A stretch of 64,000 nt of DNA from CAVSMC01 sp963728935 (GTDB taxonomy: Bacteria; Pseudomonadota; Gammaproteobacteria; Burkholderiales; Casimicrobiaceae): the NCBI GenBank assembly GCA_963728935.1, contig CAVSMC010000001.1:2418001-2482000 (forward strand). Reading direction: 5' to 3'. Numbering within the stretch: the first letter of the stretch is position 1; each line of letters begins with the position of its first letter. Below, in pieces: positions 33,255-43,042 of this stretch. Under the pieces are notes generated by a model, which was given only the letters and a program-made list of their open reading frames with translations, had not been told where the DNA came from and did not search any database. The translations under genes and the position numbers were made by a program.

Positions 33255-35183
33255 ATGTGCGGAATCACCGGAATCTTCCATCCCGTCGGTTCGCCGGCAA
33301 TCGATGCCGATTTGCTGGACCGGATGAACGAGTCGCAGCACCATCGCGGCCCCGACGCGGGCGACGTGCACATCGAGCCGCGCGTCGGCCTCGGCCATCG
33401 GCGCCTGTCGATCATCGATGTCGCGACGGGACAGCAACCGCTGTGGAACGAGGACCACTCGGTCGTCGTCATCTACAACGGCGAGATCTACAACTTCCAG
33501 GAGCTCGTTGCGGAGCTGATCGCGCTCGGCCACCGCTTCCGCACGCGCTCGGACACCGAAGTGATCGTCCATGCGTGGGAGGCGTGGGGCGAGGATTGCG
33601 TCAAACGCTTTCGCGGCATGTTCGCGTTCGCGCTGTGGGACCGCAACCGCCAGACGCTCTTCCTCGCGCGCGATCGGCTCGGCGTGAAGCCACTTTTCTA
33701 TGCGCAGCTTGCGAGCGGCGCGGTCGTTTTCGGCTCGGAGTTGAAGTCGCTGCTGTGCCATCCCGGTCTCGCGCGCAGCATCGATCCCTCGGCGATCGAG
33801 GATTACCTTGCGCTCGGCTATGTTCCCGAGCCGAAGACGGTGTTCGTCGGCGTGTACAAGCTCGCGCCGGCGCACACGCTCGCCGTGCGCGTCGGCGAGC
33901 GCGCGCTGCCGGCGCAGCGCGAATACTGGGACGTCGTGTTCGAGCCCGACGATTCGATCGACGAGGCCGCGGCGCTCGACGAATTGCGCGCGCGGCTCAC
34001 CGAATCGGTACGCTTGCGGTTGATCTCGGAGGTCCCGCTCGGCGCATTCCTGTCCGGTGGCGTCGATTCGAGCGCCGTCGTCGCGACGATGGCGCGACTT
34101 TCCGACGCGCCGGTCAACACGTGCACGATCGCCTTCGACGATCCGGCGTTCGACGAGGCGGCGTTCGCACGTCAGGTGGCCGAGCGCTATCGCACGCGCC
34201 ACCGCGTCGAGACGGTCGCCGTCGACGACTTCGGCCTGATCGATCGGCTCGCCGGGTTCTACGACGAGCCGTATGCCGACAGCTCGGCGATACCGACGTT
34301 TCGCGTCTGCGAGCTCGCGCGCAAGAGTGTGACGGTGGCGCTGTCCGGAGACGGCGGCGACGAGAACTTCGCCGGCTATCGCCGATACCGATTCCAGATC
34401 GCCGAGGAGCGGATGCGCTCGCTCGTGCCCGCCGGCGTGCGCCGGCCGCTGTTCGGCGGTCTCGGCCGTGCGTATCCGAAGCTCGACTGGGCGCCACGCG
34501 TGTTTCGCGCGAAGTCGACGCTGCAGTCGCTCGCGCGCGACGCGGTCGACGGCTATTTCCACACGATGTCGATCCTGCGCGACGGCGAGCGCGCAAGCCT
34601 GTACAGCGACGCATTCCGCCGTCGCCTGGGCGGCTATCACGCGGTCGAGACGTTCCGCCGCCACGCGCGACGGGCGCAGGGCTACGACCCGCTGTCGCTC
34701 GTGCAATATCTCGATCTCAAGACCTACCTCGTCGGCGACATCAACACGAAAGTCGACCGCGCGGCGATGGCGAATTCGCTCGAGGTGCGCGAGCCGCTGA
34801 TGGATCATCCGCTGGTCGAATGGCTCGCGCGGCTGCCCACGGCGCTCAAGGTGCGCGACGGCGAAGGCAAGTATCTGCTGAAGAAGGCGATGGAGCCGCT
34901 GCTGCCAAGAGATCTGTTGTACCGCCCGAAGATGGGTTTCGCCGTGCCGCTTGCGAGCTGGTTCCGCGGTCCGCTGCGTCAGCGCGTGCGCGACTCTCTG
35001 CTCGGTCCGAGACTTGCCGAGACCGGCTGGTTCGATCCGCGCGCGCTTGCGCGGCTGGTCGATGCGCATCAGTCGGGTGCGCGCGACCACAGCGCGCCGC
35101 TGTGGACGTTGATGATGCTCGACGCGTTCCTTCGCAATTCGGTCGAAGCCGAGCTCGCGCCCGATCGCGCGGCGGTGGCCTAG
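33255..35183 (+). CDS. asparagine synthase-type amidotransferase, XrtA system (TIGR03108-like)
   Basis: A 642-residue glutamine-dependent amidotransferase. The glutaminase domain has the N-terminal nucleophile Cys2 in MCGITGIFHP, then NESQHHRGPDAGDVHI and YNGEIYNFQEL. The synthetase domain has the PP-loop FLSGGVDSSAVV and SGDGGDENFAGYRRY. Enzymes of this class in EPS loci most likely amidate a uronic acid or another carboxylate in the polymer rather than make free asparagine. The start is the ATG of MCGI, which must be the mature N-terminus. Its stop overlaps the next GTG. Confidence 0.9.
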   Translation: MCGITGIFHPVGSPAIDADLLDRMNESQHHRGPDAGDVHIEPRVGLGHRRLSIIDVATGQQPLWNEDHSVVVIYNGEIYNFQELVAELIALGHRFRTRSDTEVIVHAWEAWGEDCVKRFRGMFAFALWDRNRQTLFLARDRLGVKPLFYAQLASGAVVFGSELKSLLCHPGLARSIDPSAIEDYLALGYVPEPKTVFVGVYKLAPAHTLAVRVGERALPAQREYWDVVFEPDDSIDEAAALDELRARLTESVRLRLISEVPLGAFLSGGVDSSAVVATMARLSDAPVNTCTIAFDDPAFDEAAFARQVAERYRTRHRVETVAVDDFGLIDRLAGFYDEPYADSSAIPTFRVCELARKSVTVALSGDGGDENFAGYRRYRFQIAEERMRSLVPAGVRRPLFGGLGRAYPKLDWAPRVFRAKSTLQSLARDAVDGYFHTMSILRDGERASLYSDAFRRRLGGYHAVETFRRHARRAQGYDPLSLVQYLDLKTYLVGDINTKVDRAAMANSLEVREPLMDHPLVEWLARLPTALKVRDGEGKYLLKKAMEPLLPRDLLYRPKMGFAVPLASWFRGPLRQRVRDSLLGPRLAETGWFDPRALARLVDAHQSGARDHSAPLWTLMMLDAFLRNSVEAELAPDRAAVA

Positions 35184-36430
35184 TGACGCTTCGCATCCTC
35201 CATGTGCTCGACCATTCGCTCCCGCTGCACAGCGGCTACGCGTTTCGCACGCTCGCGATCCTGCGCGAGCAGCGGCGGCGGGGCTGGGAGACCGTGCAGT
35301 TGACCTCGCCCAAGCAGGGGGCCGCAAGCGTGCGCGAGGAAACGGTCGACGGCTGGACGTTTCACCGTACGCCGGTCACGAAGGCAGTCGCTGCAAGCAG
35401 CACGCCAGTGGCGCTGCTGCGCCAGATGTTCGCGACGGCACGCCGTATCGCGGAACTCGCGCGCGAGCACGCGCCGCACGTCATCCACGCGCATTCGCCG
35501 ATCCTCGACGCGTTCCCCGCGCTCTGGGCCGGCCGGCGCGCCGGCATTCCGGTCGTCTACGAAGTGCGCGCGTTGTGGGAGGACGCGGCAACCGACCACG
35601 GTACGGCAACCGAGCGCAGCGCGCGTTATCGGCTGTCGCGCCGGCTCGAAACGATCGCCGTGCGTCGAGCCGATCACGTGACGACGATCTGCGAAGGATT
35701 GCGCAAAGAGATTGCAAGCCGCGGCGTTCCTCCCGAGCGCATCACCGTGGTTCCCAATGCCGTCGACGTCGAGAGCTTCACGATGCACGGGACGCCCGAC
35801 GAGGCGCTGCGACGCGCGCTCGGTCTCGACGGGCGAACCGTGTTGGGCTTTGCCGGCTCGTTCTACGGTTACGAGGGGCTCGACGTGCTGCTCGACGCGT
35901 TCGCGCGCCTCGCGCCGCGCAACGCCGCGCTCGGTGTCCTGCTGCTCGGCGGCGGACCGCAGGAAGCCGCGCTGCGCGAACGTGCGGCGGCATTGGGACT
36001 GTCCGATCGCGTCGTGTTCACCGGACGCGTGCCGCATGCCGACGTCAGCCGCTACTACGATCTGATCGACGTCCTCGTCTATCCGCGGCGGCGGATGCGT
36101 CTCACCGAGCTCGTGACGCCGTTGAAGCCGCTGGAAGCGATGGCGCAGGGCCGAATCGTCGTCGCATCCGACGTCGGCGGTCATCGCGAGCTGATCCGCG
36201 ACGGCGAGACCGGATTCCTCTTTCCGGCCGGCGACGCCGATGCGCTCGCGCGCACGCTCGACGAGGTGCTCGCGCGCCGCGTCGATTGGCCGCGGATGCA
36301 GCGCGCGGGCCGGCAATTCGTCGAGAGCGAACGCAACTGGCGAACATCGGTCGCGCGCTACGAGCCCGTGTACGCGCGTCTCGCCGGCGGCACGTACGAG
36401 CCGCATACGCTCGATCCGTCGAGGGCATGA
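35183..36430 (+). CDS. GT4 glycosyltransferase, exosortase A system (TIGR04063-like)
   Basis: A 415-residue GT-B glycosyltransferase starting at a GTG that overlaps the amidotransferase stop (TAGTG). Diagnostic N-terminus: TLRILHVLDHSLPLHSGYAF, unique to the XrtA group. The C-terminal domain has LGFAGSFYGYEGLDVLLDAF and TPLKPLEAMAQGRIVVASDV followed by GGHRELI. It probably adds a sugar in EPS repeat assembly. The C-terminal tail is short and Pro/Arg-rich. Confidence 0.88.
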   Translation: MTLRILHVLDHSLPLHSGYAFRTLAILREQRRRGWETVQLTSPKQGAASVREETVDGWTFHRTPVTKAVAASSTPVALLRQMFATARRIAELAREHAPHVIHAHSPILDAFPALWAGRRAGIPVVYEVRALWEDAATDHGTATERSARYRLSRRLETIAVRRADHVTTICEGLRKEIASRGVPPERITVVPNAVDVESFTMHGTPDEALRRALGLDGRTVLGFAGSFYGYEGLDVLLDAFARLAPRNAALGVLLLGGGPQEAALRERAAALGLSDRVVFTGRVPHADVSRYYDLIDVLVYPRRRMRLTELVTPLKPLEAMAQGRIVVASDVGGHRELIRDGETGFLFPAGDADALARTLDEVLARRVDWPRMQRAGRQFVESERNWRTSVARYEPVYARLAGGTYEPHTLDPSRA

Positions 36431-36433
36431 CCG

Positions 36434-38365
36434 ATGTGCGGTATCCACGGCTATCTGAGTCTCGACGGCGCGCCCGCGACACGCGAGCCGCTCGACGCCA
36501 TGGGCGCGGTAACCGTCCATCGCGGGCCGGACGACGACGGCGTGCATGTCGACGGCGCTTGCGCGATCGGCATGCGGCGCCTTTCGATCATCGACGTCGC
36601 CGGAGGGCACCAGCCGCTTCGCAGCGTCGACGGCACGCTGTGGCTCGTCTGCAACGGCGAGATCTACAACTACCGCGAGCTTCGCGCCGAGCTCGCCGCG
36701 CGCGGCCACACGTTTCGCACGCACTCCGATTGCGAAGTGATCCTGCCGCTGTATCGCGAGATGGGCGACGCGTTCGTCGAGCGGCTGAACGGCATGTTCG
36801 GCTTCGCGTTGTGGGACTCGAAACGCCGACGGCTGGTCGTCGGACGCGACCGGCTCGGCATCAAGCCGATCTACACGCTGCACGACGGGCGACGCTTCGC
36901 GTTCGCATCGGAAGCGAAGGCGCTTCTCGCGTTGCCCGGCGTTTCGGCGGAGCTGAACGAGCAGGCGCTGCCCGGGTATCTGCATCTGGGCTACGTCGGC
37001 GCGCCGCGGACGTTGTTCAAGGGTATCCGCAAGCTTGCGCCGGCGACCGTCGTCAGCATCGAAGACGGCCGCGTATCGGAGCATTGCTATTGGCGAATCG
37101 ACGGGTCGATCGACGAGCGCACGAGTGCCGACGAGTGGGCTGCACGCCTGCGGGCGCGGCTCGAAGAATCGGTGCGCATGCAGATGGTCGCCGACGTGCC
37201 GATCGGCGCGTTCCTGTCGGGCGGGATCGATTCGAGCGCGGTGGTCGGGATGATGTCCAAGCACAGCCACGGTCCGGTCAAGACGTACTCGATCGGCTTC
37301 GGCGGCAGCGACGCCGACGACTACTACAACGAGCTGCCGTACGCGCGCACGATCGCGCAGCGCTTCGGCACCGACCATCGCGAGATCATCGTCAAGCCCG
37401 ATGTCGTCGGGCTGCTGCCGCAGCTCGTCTGGCATCTCGACGAGCCGATCGCCGACACCGCATTCATCACGACGTACCTCGTGTCGAAATTCGCGCGCGA
37501 GGATGTGACGGTCATCCTTTCCGGCGTCGGCGGCGACGAGATCCTCGGCGGTTACCGGCGCTACCTGGGCGACCATCTGCATCGGCGTTTTTCGGCGTTG
37601 CCGGGTTGGTTGCGCGGCTTGGCCGTGCGCACCGGCAAGCGGCTGCCGGCCGACCGCCATTCGCCGCTGCTGAACGTCGCACGCTACGCCAAGGCGTTCC
37701 TCGCCGCCGCCGATCTGCCGCCGGAAGAGCGCTACAGCGCGTTTCTGCACGTGCATGCCCGATCCGAGATCGACGCGCTGCTCGAGCGGCCGGCCGCCTG
37801 CGACGACGCGATCGTCGCGGCGTTCGCGCGCGCCGACAGTGGCGACGCGTTGAATCGCATGCTCGTCGTCGACGCGCAGACGCAGCTGCCGGACGATTTG
37901 CTGATGCTGACCGACCGCATGACGATGGCGACGTCGCTCGAGTGCCGCGTGCCGCTGCTCGACCACGAGTTGGTCGAGTTGACGGCGAAGATCCCCGCCG
38001 ACATCAAGATGAAAGGCGGCGAGTTGAAGCATCTGATGAAGCGTGCGCTCGCCGATCTGCTGCCGCCGGAGATCCTCAATCGCCGCAAGCGCGGCTTCGG
38101 CACGCCGATGGGCGCATGGATGAAGCGCGACCTCGCGCCGATGCTGCGCGGCGTGCTCTCGCCGCGCTCGATCGCCGCGCGCGGACTGTTCCGGCCGCAG
38201 GTCGTGCAGAAGCTCATCGCCGATCACGACGCCAATCGCCTCGACGGCACCGATCGGCTGCTCGCGCTCGTCAATCTCGAGATCTGGAGCCGCGTCTATC
38301 TCGACGGGCGAAACGCCGCCGACGTCGCGGCCGAGCTGCACGCGATGGGACGGATGGCAGCGTGA
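36434..38365 (+). CDS. second asparagine synthase-type amidotransferase
   Basis: A 643-residue homologue of the amidotransferase at 33255, but from a different branch. Cys2 is present in MCGIHGYLSL, then VTVHRGPDDDGVHVDG and CNGEIYNYREL. The synthetase half has FLSGGIDSSAVVG and SGVGGDEILGGYRRY, where GVGGDE replaces the more usual GDGGDE. Both active halves therefore look intact. With the first copy it gives the locus two amide-forming enzymes that may act on different carboxyl groups. It starts three bases after the glycosyltransferase stop. Confidence 0.88.
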   Translation: MCGIHGYLSLDGAPATREPLDAMGAVTVHRGPDDDGVHVDGACAIGMRRLSIIDVAGGHQPLRSVDGTLWLVCNGEIYNYRELRAELAARGHTFRTHSDCEVILPLYREMGDAFVERLNGMFGFALWDSKRRRLVVGRDRLGIKPIYTLHDGRRFAFASEAKALLALPGVSAELNEQALPGYLHLGYVGAPRTLFKGIRKLAPATVVSIEDGRVSEHCYWRIDGSIDERTSADEWAARLRARLEESVRMQMVADVPIGAFLSGGIDSSAVVGMMSKHSHGPVKTYSIGFGGSDADDYYNELPYARTIAQRFGTDHREIIVKPDVVGLLPQLVWHLDEPIADTAFITTYLVSKFAREDVTVILSGVGGDEILGGYRRYLGDHLHRRFSALPGWLRGLAVRTGKRLPADRHSPLLNVARYAKAFLAAADLPPEERYSAFLHVHARSEIDALLERPAACDDAIVAAFARADSGDALNRMLVVDAQTQLPDDLLMLTDRMTMATSLECRVPLLDHELVELTAKIPADIKMKGGELKHLMKRALADLLPPEILNRRKRGFGTPMGAWMKRDLAPMLRGVLSPRSIAARGLFRPQVVQKLIADHDANRLDGTDRLLALVNLEIWSRVYLDGRNAADVAAELHAMGRMAA

Positions 38366-39636
38366 GAATTCTCTACGTCTGCCACCGCTTTCCCTATCCG
38401 CCGAAGCGCGGCGGCAAGATCCGGCCGTTCAACATGATCCGCCACCTGGCGCAGCGGCACGAGATCACCGTGTGCTCGCTCGCCCGTTCGGCGGCGGAAG
38501 CCGAAGAGGCGCAGGGGATAGCGGCGCATTGCGCACGCTTCTTCGTCCATCGAGTGAGCAATCCCGTGCAGGCGCTGCGAATGATCGCGCGCCTTCCCAC
38601 GCCGATGCCGTCGTCGATGGGCTTTTTCCGTTCCGCGGCGATGGCCCGGCGCATCGACGGCTTGCTCGCAGACGAGCTTTTCGATCTCGTGTTCGTCCAC
38701 TGCTCGTCGGTTGCGCCGTATGTCGCCGCGCACGTGGGCACGCCGAAGATCCTCGATTTCGGCGACATGGACTCGCAGAAGTGGCTCGAGTACGCGCGCT
38801 ACAAGCCGTTTCCGTTGAGCCTCGGCTATCGGCTCGAAGGCGTGAAGCTCGCCGCCGCCGAGAAAGCGCTCGCTCGGCGCTTCGATCTTTGCACGGCGAC
38901 CACGCGCGCCGAATGGGAGACGCTCGAGAGCTTCGCAACGGGCACGCCGACCGACTGGTTTCCGAATGGCGTCGACAGCGAGTACTTCGCCCCGGACGGC
39001 AATGCGCACGACGTGCGAACGATTTCGTTCGTCGGGCGGATGGACTATTACCCGAACCAGGAATGCATGTTCGACTTCTGCGCGAACACGCTGCCGCGTT
39101 TGCGCAATCGTTACGCCGACTTGAAGCTCCTCATCGTCGGCGCCGATCCTTCGCCGGCGGTCAGAAAGCTCGCCGATCTTCCGGGCGTCGTCGTCACGGG
39201 GTCAGTGCCCGACGTCCGGCCGTACGTCCGCAACTCGGCGCTGATGGTCGCGCCGCTCAACATCGCGCGCGGTACGCAGAACAAGATCCTCGAAGCGATG
39301 GCGATGGGCGTGCCGGTCGTCACCAGCGCAATCGCCGCCGGCGGTGTCGACGCCGTGCCCGGCGAGCACTTGCTCGTCGCGCGCACGCCGGCCGACTATG
39401 AAGCCGCGATCGGCGCAATCCTCGACGATCCGGCCGAGCGCGCGCGGCTCGCGCGCGCCGGCCGCGAGCGGATGTGCTCGCACCACGACTGGGAGCATTC
39501 GATGCGGCGCCTGGACTCGATCATCGAGCGCTGTCTCGATGCGGGCGCGCGCCGGCCCGACGCGGGGCGCGCCGCCCCACCCGCGGCGCCGCGCGGCGCC
39601 GCAATCGAAACGACACGTGCAAGGGAACTCGGTTGA
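38362..39636 (+). CDS. GT4 glycosyltransferase, PEP-CTERM/XrtA system (TIGR03087-like)
   Basis: A 424-residue GT-B enzyme that starts at a GTG overlapping the preceding stop (GTGA). The N-terminus RILYVCHRFPYPPKRGGKIR is the hallmark of the XrtA sub-family, followed by ILDFGDMDSQKWLEYARYKP. The C-terminal domain shows ISFVGRMDYYPNQECMFDF and RGTQNKILEAMAMGVPVVTS. About 35 residues at the C-terminus are low-complexity Pro/Ala/Arg. Its stop overlaps the dehydrogenase start. Confidence 0.88.
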   Translation: MRILYVCHRFPYPPKRGGKIRPFNMIRHLAQRHEITVCSLARSAAEAEEAQGIAAHCARFFVHRVSNPVQALRMIARLPTPMPSSMGFFRSAAMARRIDGLLADELFDLVFVHCSSVAPYVAAHVGTPKILDFGDMDSQKWLEYARYKPFPLSLGYRLEGVKLAAAEKALARRFDLCTATTRAEWETLESFATGTPTDWFPNGVDSEYFAPDGNAHDVRTISFVGRMDYYPNQECMFDFCANTLPRLRNRYADLKLLIVGADPSPAVRKLADLPGVVVTGSVPDVRPYVRNSALMVAPLNIARGTQNKILEAMAMGVPVVTSAIAAGGVDAVPGEHLLVARTPADYEAAIGAILDDPAERARLARAGRERMCSHHDWEHSMRRLDSIIERCLDAGARRPDAGRAAPPAAPRGAAIETTRARELG

Positions 39637-40952
39637 TGGACATCAGCATTTTCGGTCTTGGCTATGTGGGAGCGGTGTCGCTCGCGTGTCTTGCACGCGA
39701 CGGGCACAACGTCGTCGGCGTCGACATCGACCCGGCGAAGCTCGATCTCATTCGGCGCGGCCGCACGCCGGTGGTCGAGGAGGGCATGATCGAGTTGATG
39801 GAGGAAGTCGTCGCGACCGGCCGGGTGAAGGTCACCAACGACGTGCGGCAGGCGCTTCTGGCGAGCGAGCTTTCGCTGGTCTGCGTGGGGACGCCGTCGG
39901 CGCCCAACGGCAGCCAGGACCAAAGCGCGATGCTTCGCTTCGCGCACGAACTCGGGCGCGCGCTCGCCGAAAAGTCCATGCCGCACGTCGTCGTCTTCCG
40001 CTCGACGCTCGTGCCCGGCACCGTCGAGGACGTGCTGCGCCCGATCGTCGAGCAACAATCCGGCAAGAAGGACGGCGAGCACTTTCACTTGTGCTTCCAG
40101 CCGGAGTTCCTGCGCGAGGGCTCGTCGATCCGCGACTACGACAAGCCGCCGTTCACCGTGGTCGGCGCCAGTGCGCAGGCACCGGTCGACAAGCTGCGCG
40201 CGCTGTTCGGACATCTGCCGTGCGAGTTCTACGCGACGTCGATGCGCTCGGCCGAAATGGTGAAGTTCTGCTGCAACAACTTCCATGCGCTGAAGATCGT
40301 GTTCGCCAACGAGACCGCGCGCTTGTGCGAGGCGCTCGGCGTCGATCCGTTCGAAGTGATGGACTTGGTCTGCAAGGACCGCCAGCTCAACATCTCGCCC
40401 GCGTACCTGAAGCCCGGATTCGCGTTCGGCGGGTCGTGCCTGCCGAAGGACCTGCGCGCGACGTTGCACCTGGCGAAGCAGCGCGACGTCGAGCTGCCGA
40501 TGCACGCCGGCATCATGCCTTCGAACCGCCAGCACATCGATCACGCGATCGACAAGATCCTCGCGTCGGGCAAGCGGCGCATCGGGCTGATCGGACTCTC
40601 GTTCAAGACGGGCACCGACGACTTGCGCGAATCTCCGCTCGTGTTGCTCGCCGAGCACTGCATCGGCAAGGGGCTGTCGGTGCTCGTCTACGATCCCGAA
40701 GTCCACTTGTCGAGCCTGCTCGGCGCGAACCGCCGCTTCATCGAGCAGCACGTGCCGCATCTCGGTCAATTGATTCGGAGCGAGCTCGCAGACGTCGTCG
40801 CGGCGTCTGACCTGATCGTCGTCGGCCTGTCCGATCGGCGCACGGTCGAAGGCCTCGCCGCGCACGTGCGTCCCGGCCAGCTCGTGCTCGATCTCGTCAG
40901 CATCGGCGAGCCCGAGCGCTTGCGCGGCACGTACGAAGGATTGTGCTGGTAG
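39636..40952 (+). CDS. algD: GDP-mannose 6-dehydrogenase (AlgD-like)
   Basis: Oxidises a nucleotide hexose to the uronate, most likely GDP-mannose to GDP-mannuronate. The product has 438 residues. The NAD-binding motif is ISIFGLGYVGAVSLACLARD; the catalytic cysteine is C268 in FAFGGSCLPKDLRA, the same residue number as in Pseudomonas AlgD. The motif EMVKFCCNNFHALKIVFANE is also of AlgD type, where UDP-glucose dehydrogenases usually have KYxAN. This supplies an acidic sugar whose carboxyl group is a plausible target of the two amidotransferases. The start overlaps the glycosyltransferase stop (TGATG). Confidence 0.85.
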   Translation: MDISIFGLGYVGAVSLACLARDGHNVVGVDIDPAKLDLIRRGRTPVVEEGMIELMEEVVATGRVKVTNDVRQALLASELSLVCVGTPSAPNGSQDQSAMLRFAHELGRALAEKSMPHVVVFRSTLVPGTVEDVLRPIVEQQSGKKDGEHFHLCFQPEFLREGSSIRDYDKPPFTVVGASAQAPVDKLRALFGHLPCEFYATSMRSAEMVKFCCNNFHALKIVFANETARLCEALGVDPFEVMDLVCKDRQLNISPAYLKPGFAFGGSCLPKDLRATLHLAKQRDVELPMHAGIMPSNRQHIDHAIDKILASGKRRIGLIGLSFKTGTDDLRESPLVLLAEHCIGKGLSVLVYDPEVHLSSLLGANRRFIEQHVPHLGQLIRSELADVVAASDLIVVGLSDRRTVEGLAAHVRPGQLVLDLVSIGEPERLRGTYEGLCW

Positions 40953-40958
40953 CGTCCC

Positions 40959-41921
40959 ATGTCGCCGGGAATCGTCGCGAACGTCGCGCTGCTCGCGCTG
41001 CTGGCCGGATGGCTCGCCCGGCGCGCGACGCCTGCGACCGAGGCGGTGCGCTTGCGTAACGCATTCCTGGTCGAACCCGGGTCGGCGGACGATTTCGACT
41101 GGCCGCCGGAGCGCCCTCCAAGCGGCTATCTGCGCGAAACGCGAACGCCCGATCCGTTGTTCGTGTCGGTCGTCGAGGAGGCCGGAGCGAAGGCGGTGAG
41201 CGACGATTGGGCGCGCGCGTTGCGTCTTGCCGCGCATCTGGTTCGCAACGCGAAGGACAAGGGACCGATACGCGCCGACCTGCATACGACGTATCGCGCG
41301 ATCGACGACGGCTTCGGTTACTGCGCGGACTTCGTGCGCGTGTTCATTGCACTCGCGCACGCCGCGCACCTCGGCGTGCGCCAATGGGGATTCACGTTCG
41401 ACGGATTCGGCGGTCACGGGCATACGATCGTCGAGGTCTACGATCGCCGGCGGCAAAAGTGGCTGATGCTCGACGTCTACAACAATTTCCACGTCGTCGA
41501 TGCCGCAAACGGCGAGCCGCTCGGCGCGCTCGAGTACCGCGCGGCGCTGCTGGGCGAGCGCGCGCCCGCGACGATGCAGCCGAACGGCCCTGGACGTCCC
41601 GGGTTCGTTCGGGCGGAAAAGGCGATCGAGTACTACCGCCGCGGCATCGATCAATGGTATCTCGTCTGGGGGAACGCGGTCTTCACGTATCACCAGCAGC
41701 CGCTCGTGCGCGTTGCCGCGCGCCTCTCGCGCGCGTTCGCCGATTTCGCCGCCAACGCGTTGGGCGTGCTGCCGCGAATGCGCGTCTACGCGACCGATCG
41801 CAACGCCGATCCGATCCGCCGCATCGCCAGGCTGCGCCGCAAGCTGACGTTCGCGGCCGCGCTCGCGGGCGTGCTCGCCGTCGCGCTCGCGATCCAGATC
41901 CGGCTGGAGCTCGCGTCGTGA
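40959..41921 (+). CDS. membrane-anchored transglutaminase-like cysteine protein
   Basis: A 320-residue protein with a hydrophobic segment at each end (residues 3-20 and about 296-315), so the central domain faces one side of the membrane. The transglutaminase-like triad is visible: Cys in DDGFGYCADFVRVF, His in GGHGHTIVEVYD and Asp in WLMLDVYNNFH. The middle of the protein otherwise has no family I recognise. Its place between a uronate dehydrogenase and a glycosyltransferase suggests it acts on the polymer or on envelope protein amides. Catalytic function is inferred from the triad alone. Confidence 0.72.
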   Translation: MSPGIVANVALLALLAGWLARRATPATEAVRLRNAFLVEPGSADDFDWPPERPPSGYLRETRTPDPLFVSVVEEAGAKAVSDDWARALRLAAHLVRNAKDKGPIRADLHTTYRAIDDGFGYCADFVRVFIALAHAAHLGVRQWGFTFDGFGGHGHTIVEVYDRRRQKWLMLDVYNNFHVVDAANGEPLGALEYRAALLGERAPATMQPNGPGRPGFVRAEKAIEYYRRGIDQWYLVWGNAVFTYHQQPLVRVAARLSRAFADFAANALGVLPRMRVYATDRNADPIRRIARLRRKLTFAAALAGVLAVALAIQIRLELAS

Positions 41922-41931
41922 GGAGCCGCGC

Positions 41932-43035
41932 TTGAAGCGCCGAACGCCCATCGCCATCGGGCTCGTCGGTCCGGTTCCGCCGCCATCGGGCGGCATGGCG
42001 AACCAGACGCGCCAGCTTGCGCGCCTGCTCGGCGAAAGCGGATTCGTGGTCGAGCTCGTGCCGGTGAATGCGCCGTACCGGCCGCGCTGGGTCGGACGCG
42101 TCCGCGGCGCTCGCGCGCTGTTTCGCCTCGTGCCTTACATAGCGCAGCTCATACGCATCGCGGGCCGCGTCGATCTCTTCCACGTCATGGCGAACTCGGG
42201 TTGGGCATGGCATATGTGCGGTGCGCCGGCGGTCTGGATCGCGCGCCTGCGCGGCACGCCCGTGATCGTCAACTACCGCGGCGGAGAAGCCGAGGCATTC
42301 CTCGAACGCCAGGCCGCGTGGGTTACGCCGACGCTCAAGCGCGCGTTCGCCGTGATCGTGCCGTCCGGCTATCTCGAATCGATATTCGGCCGTTTCGGCG
42401 TTCGCACCGAGATCGTTCCCAATGTCGTCGATCTCGAGCGGTTTTCGCCGGACCAGGCGCGCGCGGCCGGACGACATCTAGTCGTCACGCGCAACCTCGA
42501 AGATATTTACGACATCCCCACGGCATTGCGCGCGTTCGCGCAGGTACGACGGGTGTTCCCGGACGCTACGCTGACCATCGCGGGATCAGGCCCGCAAAGG
42601 GACGCGCTGCAAGCGCTCGCGCGCACGCTCGCGATCGATTCGGCGGTCTGCTTCACGGGTCGCCTCGACAACGAGCGCGTCGCCGATCTCTACCGCACCG
42701 CCGACGTGATGCTCAATCCGTCGACCGCCGACAACATGCCGAACTCGCTGCTCGAAGCGATGGCGAGTGGTGTACCGATCGTGAGCACGAACGTCGGCGG
42801 CATTCCGCATCTCGCATCCGATCGAGTGAACGCGCTGCTCGTTGCGCCGCGCGATCCCGCGGCGATGGCGCAACGCGCCGTGTCCGTGTTGTCCGATCCG
42901 CGGTTGGCTGCAGCTCTGCGGCAGGCCGGACTCGAATGCGCTGCGCGCTATACGTGGGCGCAGGTGCGGCCGCGACTTTTTGCCGTGTATGCGCGCGCGC
43001 TCAACACGGCGTCGCTCGATCCGTGCCCGGCGTGA
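41932..43035 (+). CDS. GT4-type glycosyltransferase
   Basis: A 367-residue GT-B glycosyltransferase. It starts with TTG, supported by an AGGAG six to ten bases before it. Features: GLVGPVPPPSGGMANQTRQL at the N-terminus, PVIVNYRGGEAEAFLERQA, and the donor-site segment MLNPSTADNMPNSLLEAMAS then TNVGGIPHL. It is not of the XrtA-specific subgroups and probably adds a strain-specific sugar. It is followed eight bases later by the flippase. Confidence 0.85.
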   Translation: MKRRTPIAIGLVGPVPPPSGGMANQTRQLARLLGESGFVVELVPVNAPYRPRWVGRVRGARALFRLVPYIAQLIRIAGRVDLFHVMANSGWAWHMCGAPAVWIARLRGTPVIVNYRGGEAEAFLERQAAWVTPTLKRAFAVIVPSGYLESIFGRFGVRTEIVPNVVDLERFSPDQARAAGRHLVVTRNLEDIYDIPTALRAFAQVRRVFPDATLTIAGSGPQRDALQALARTLAIDSAVCFTGRLDNERVADLYRTADVMLNPSTADNMPNSLLEAMASGVPIVSTNVGGIPHLASDRVNALLVAPRDPAAMAQRAVSVLSDPRLAAALRQAGLECAARYTWAQVRPRLFAVYARALNTASLDPCPA

Positions 43036-43042
43036 CGCCCAG

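Noticed and set aside
35180..38341. 1053-codon open frame on the minus strand
   Set aside because: Antisense to a glycosyltransferase and an amidotransferase with clear motifs; composition is shadow-like.
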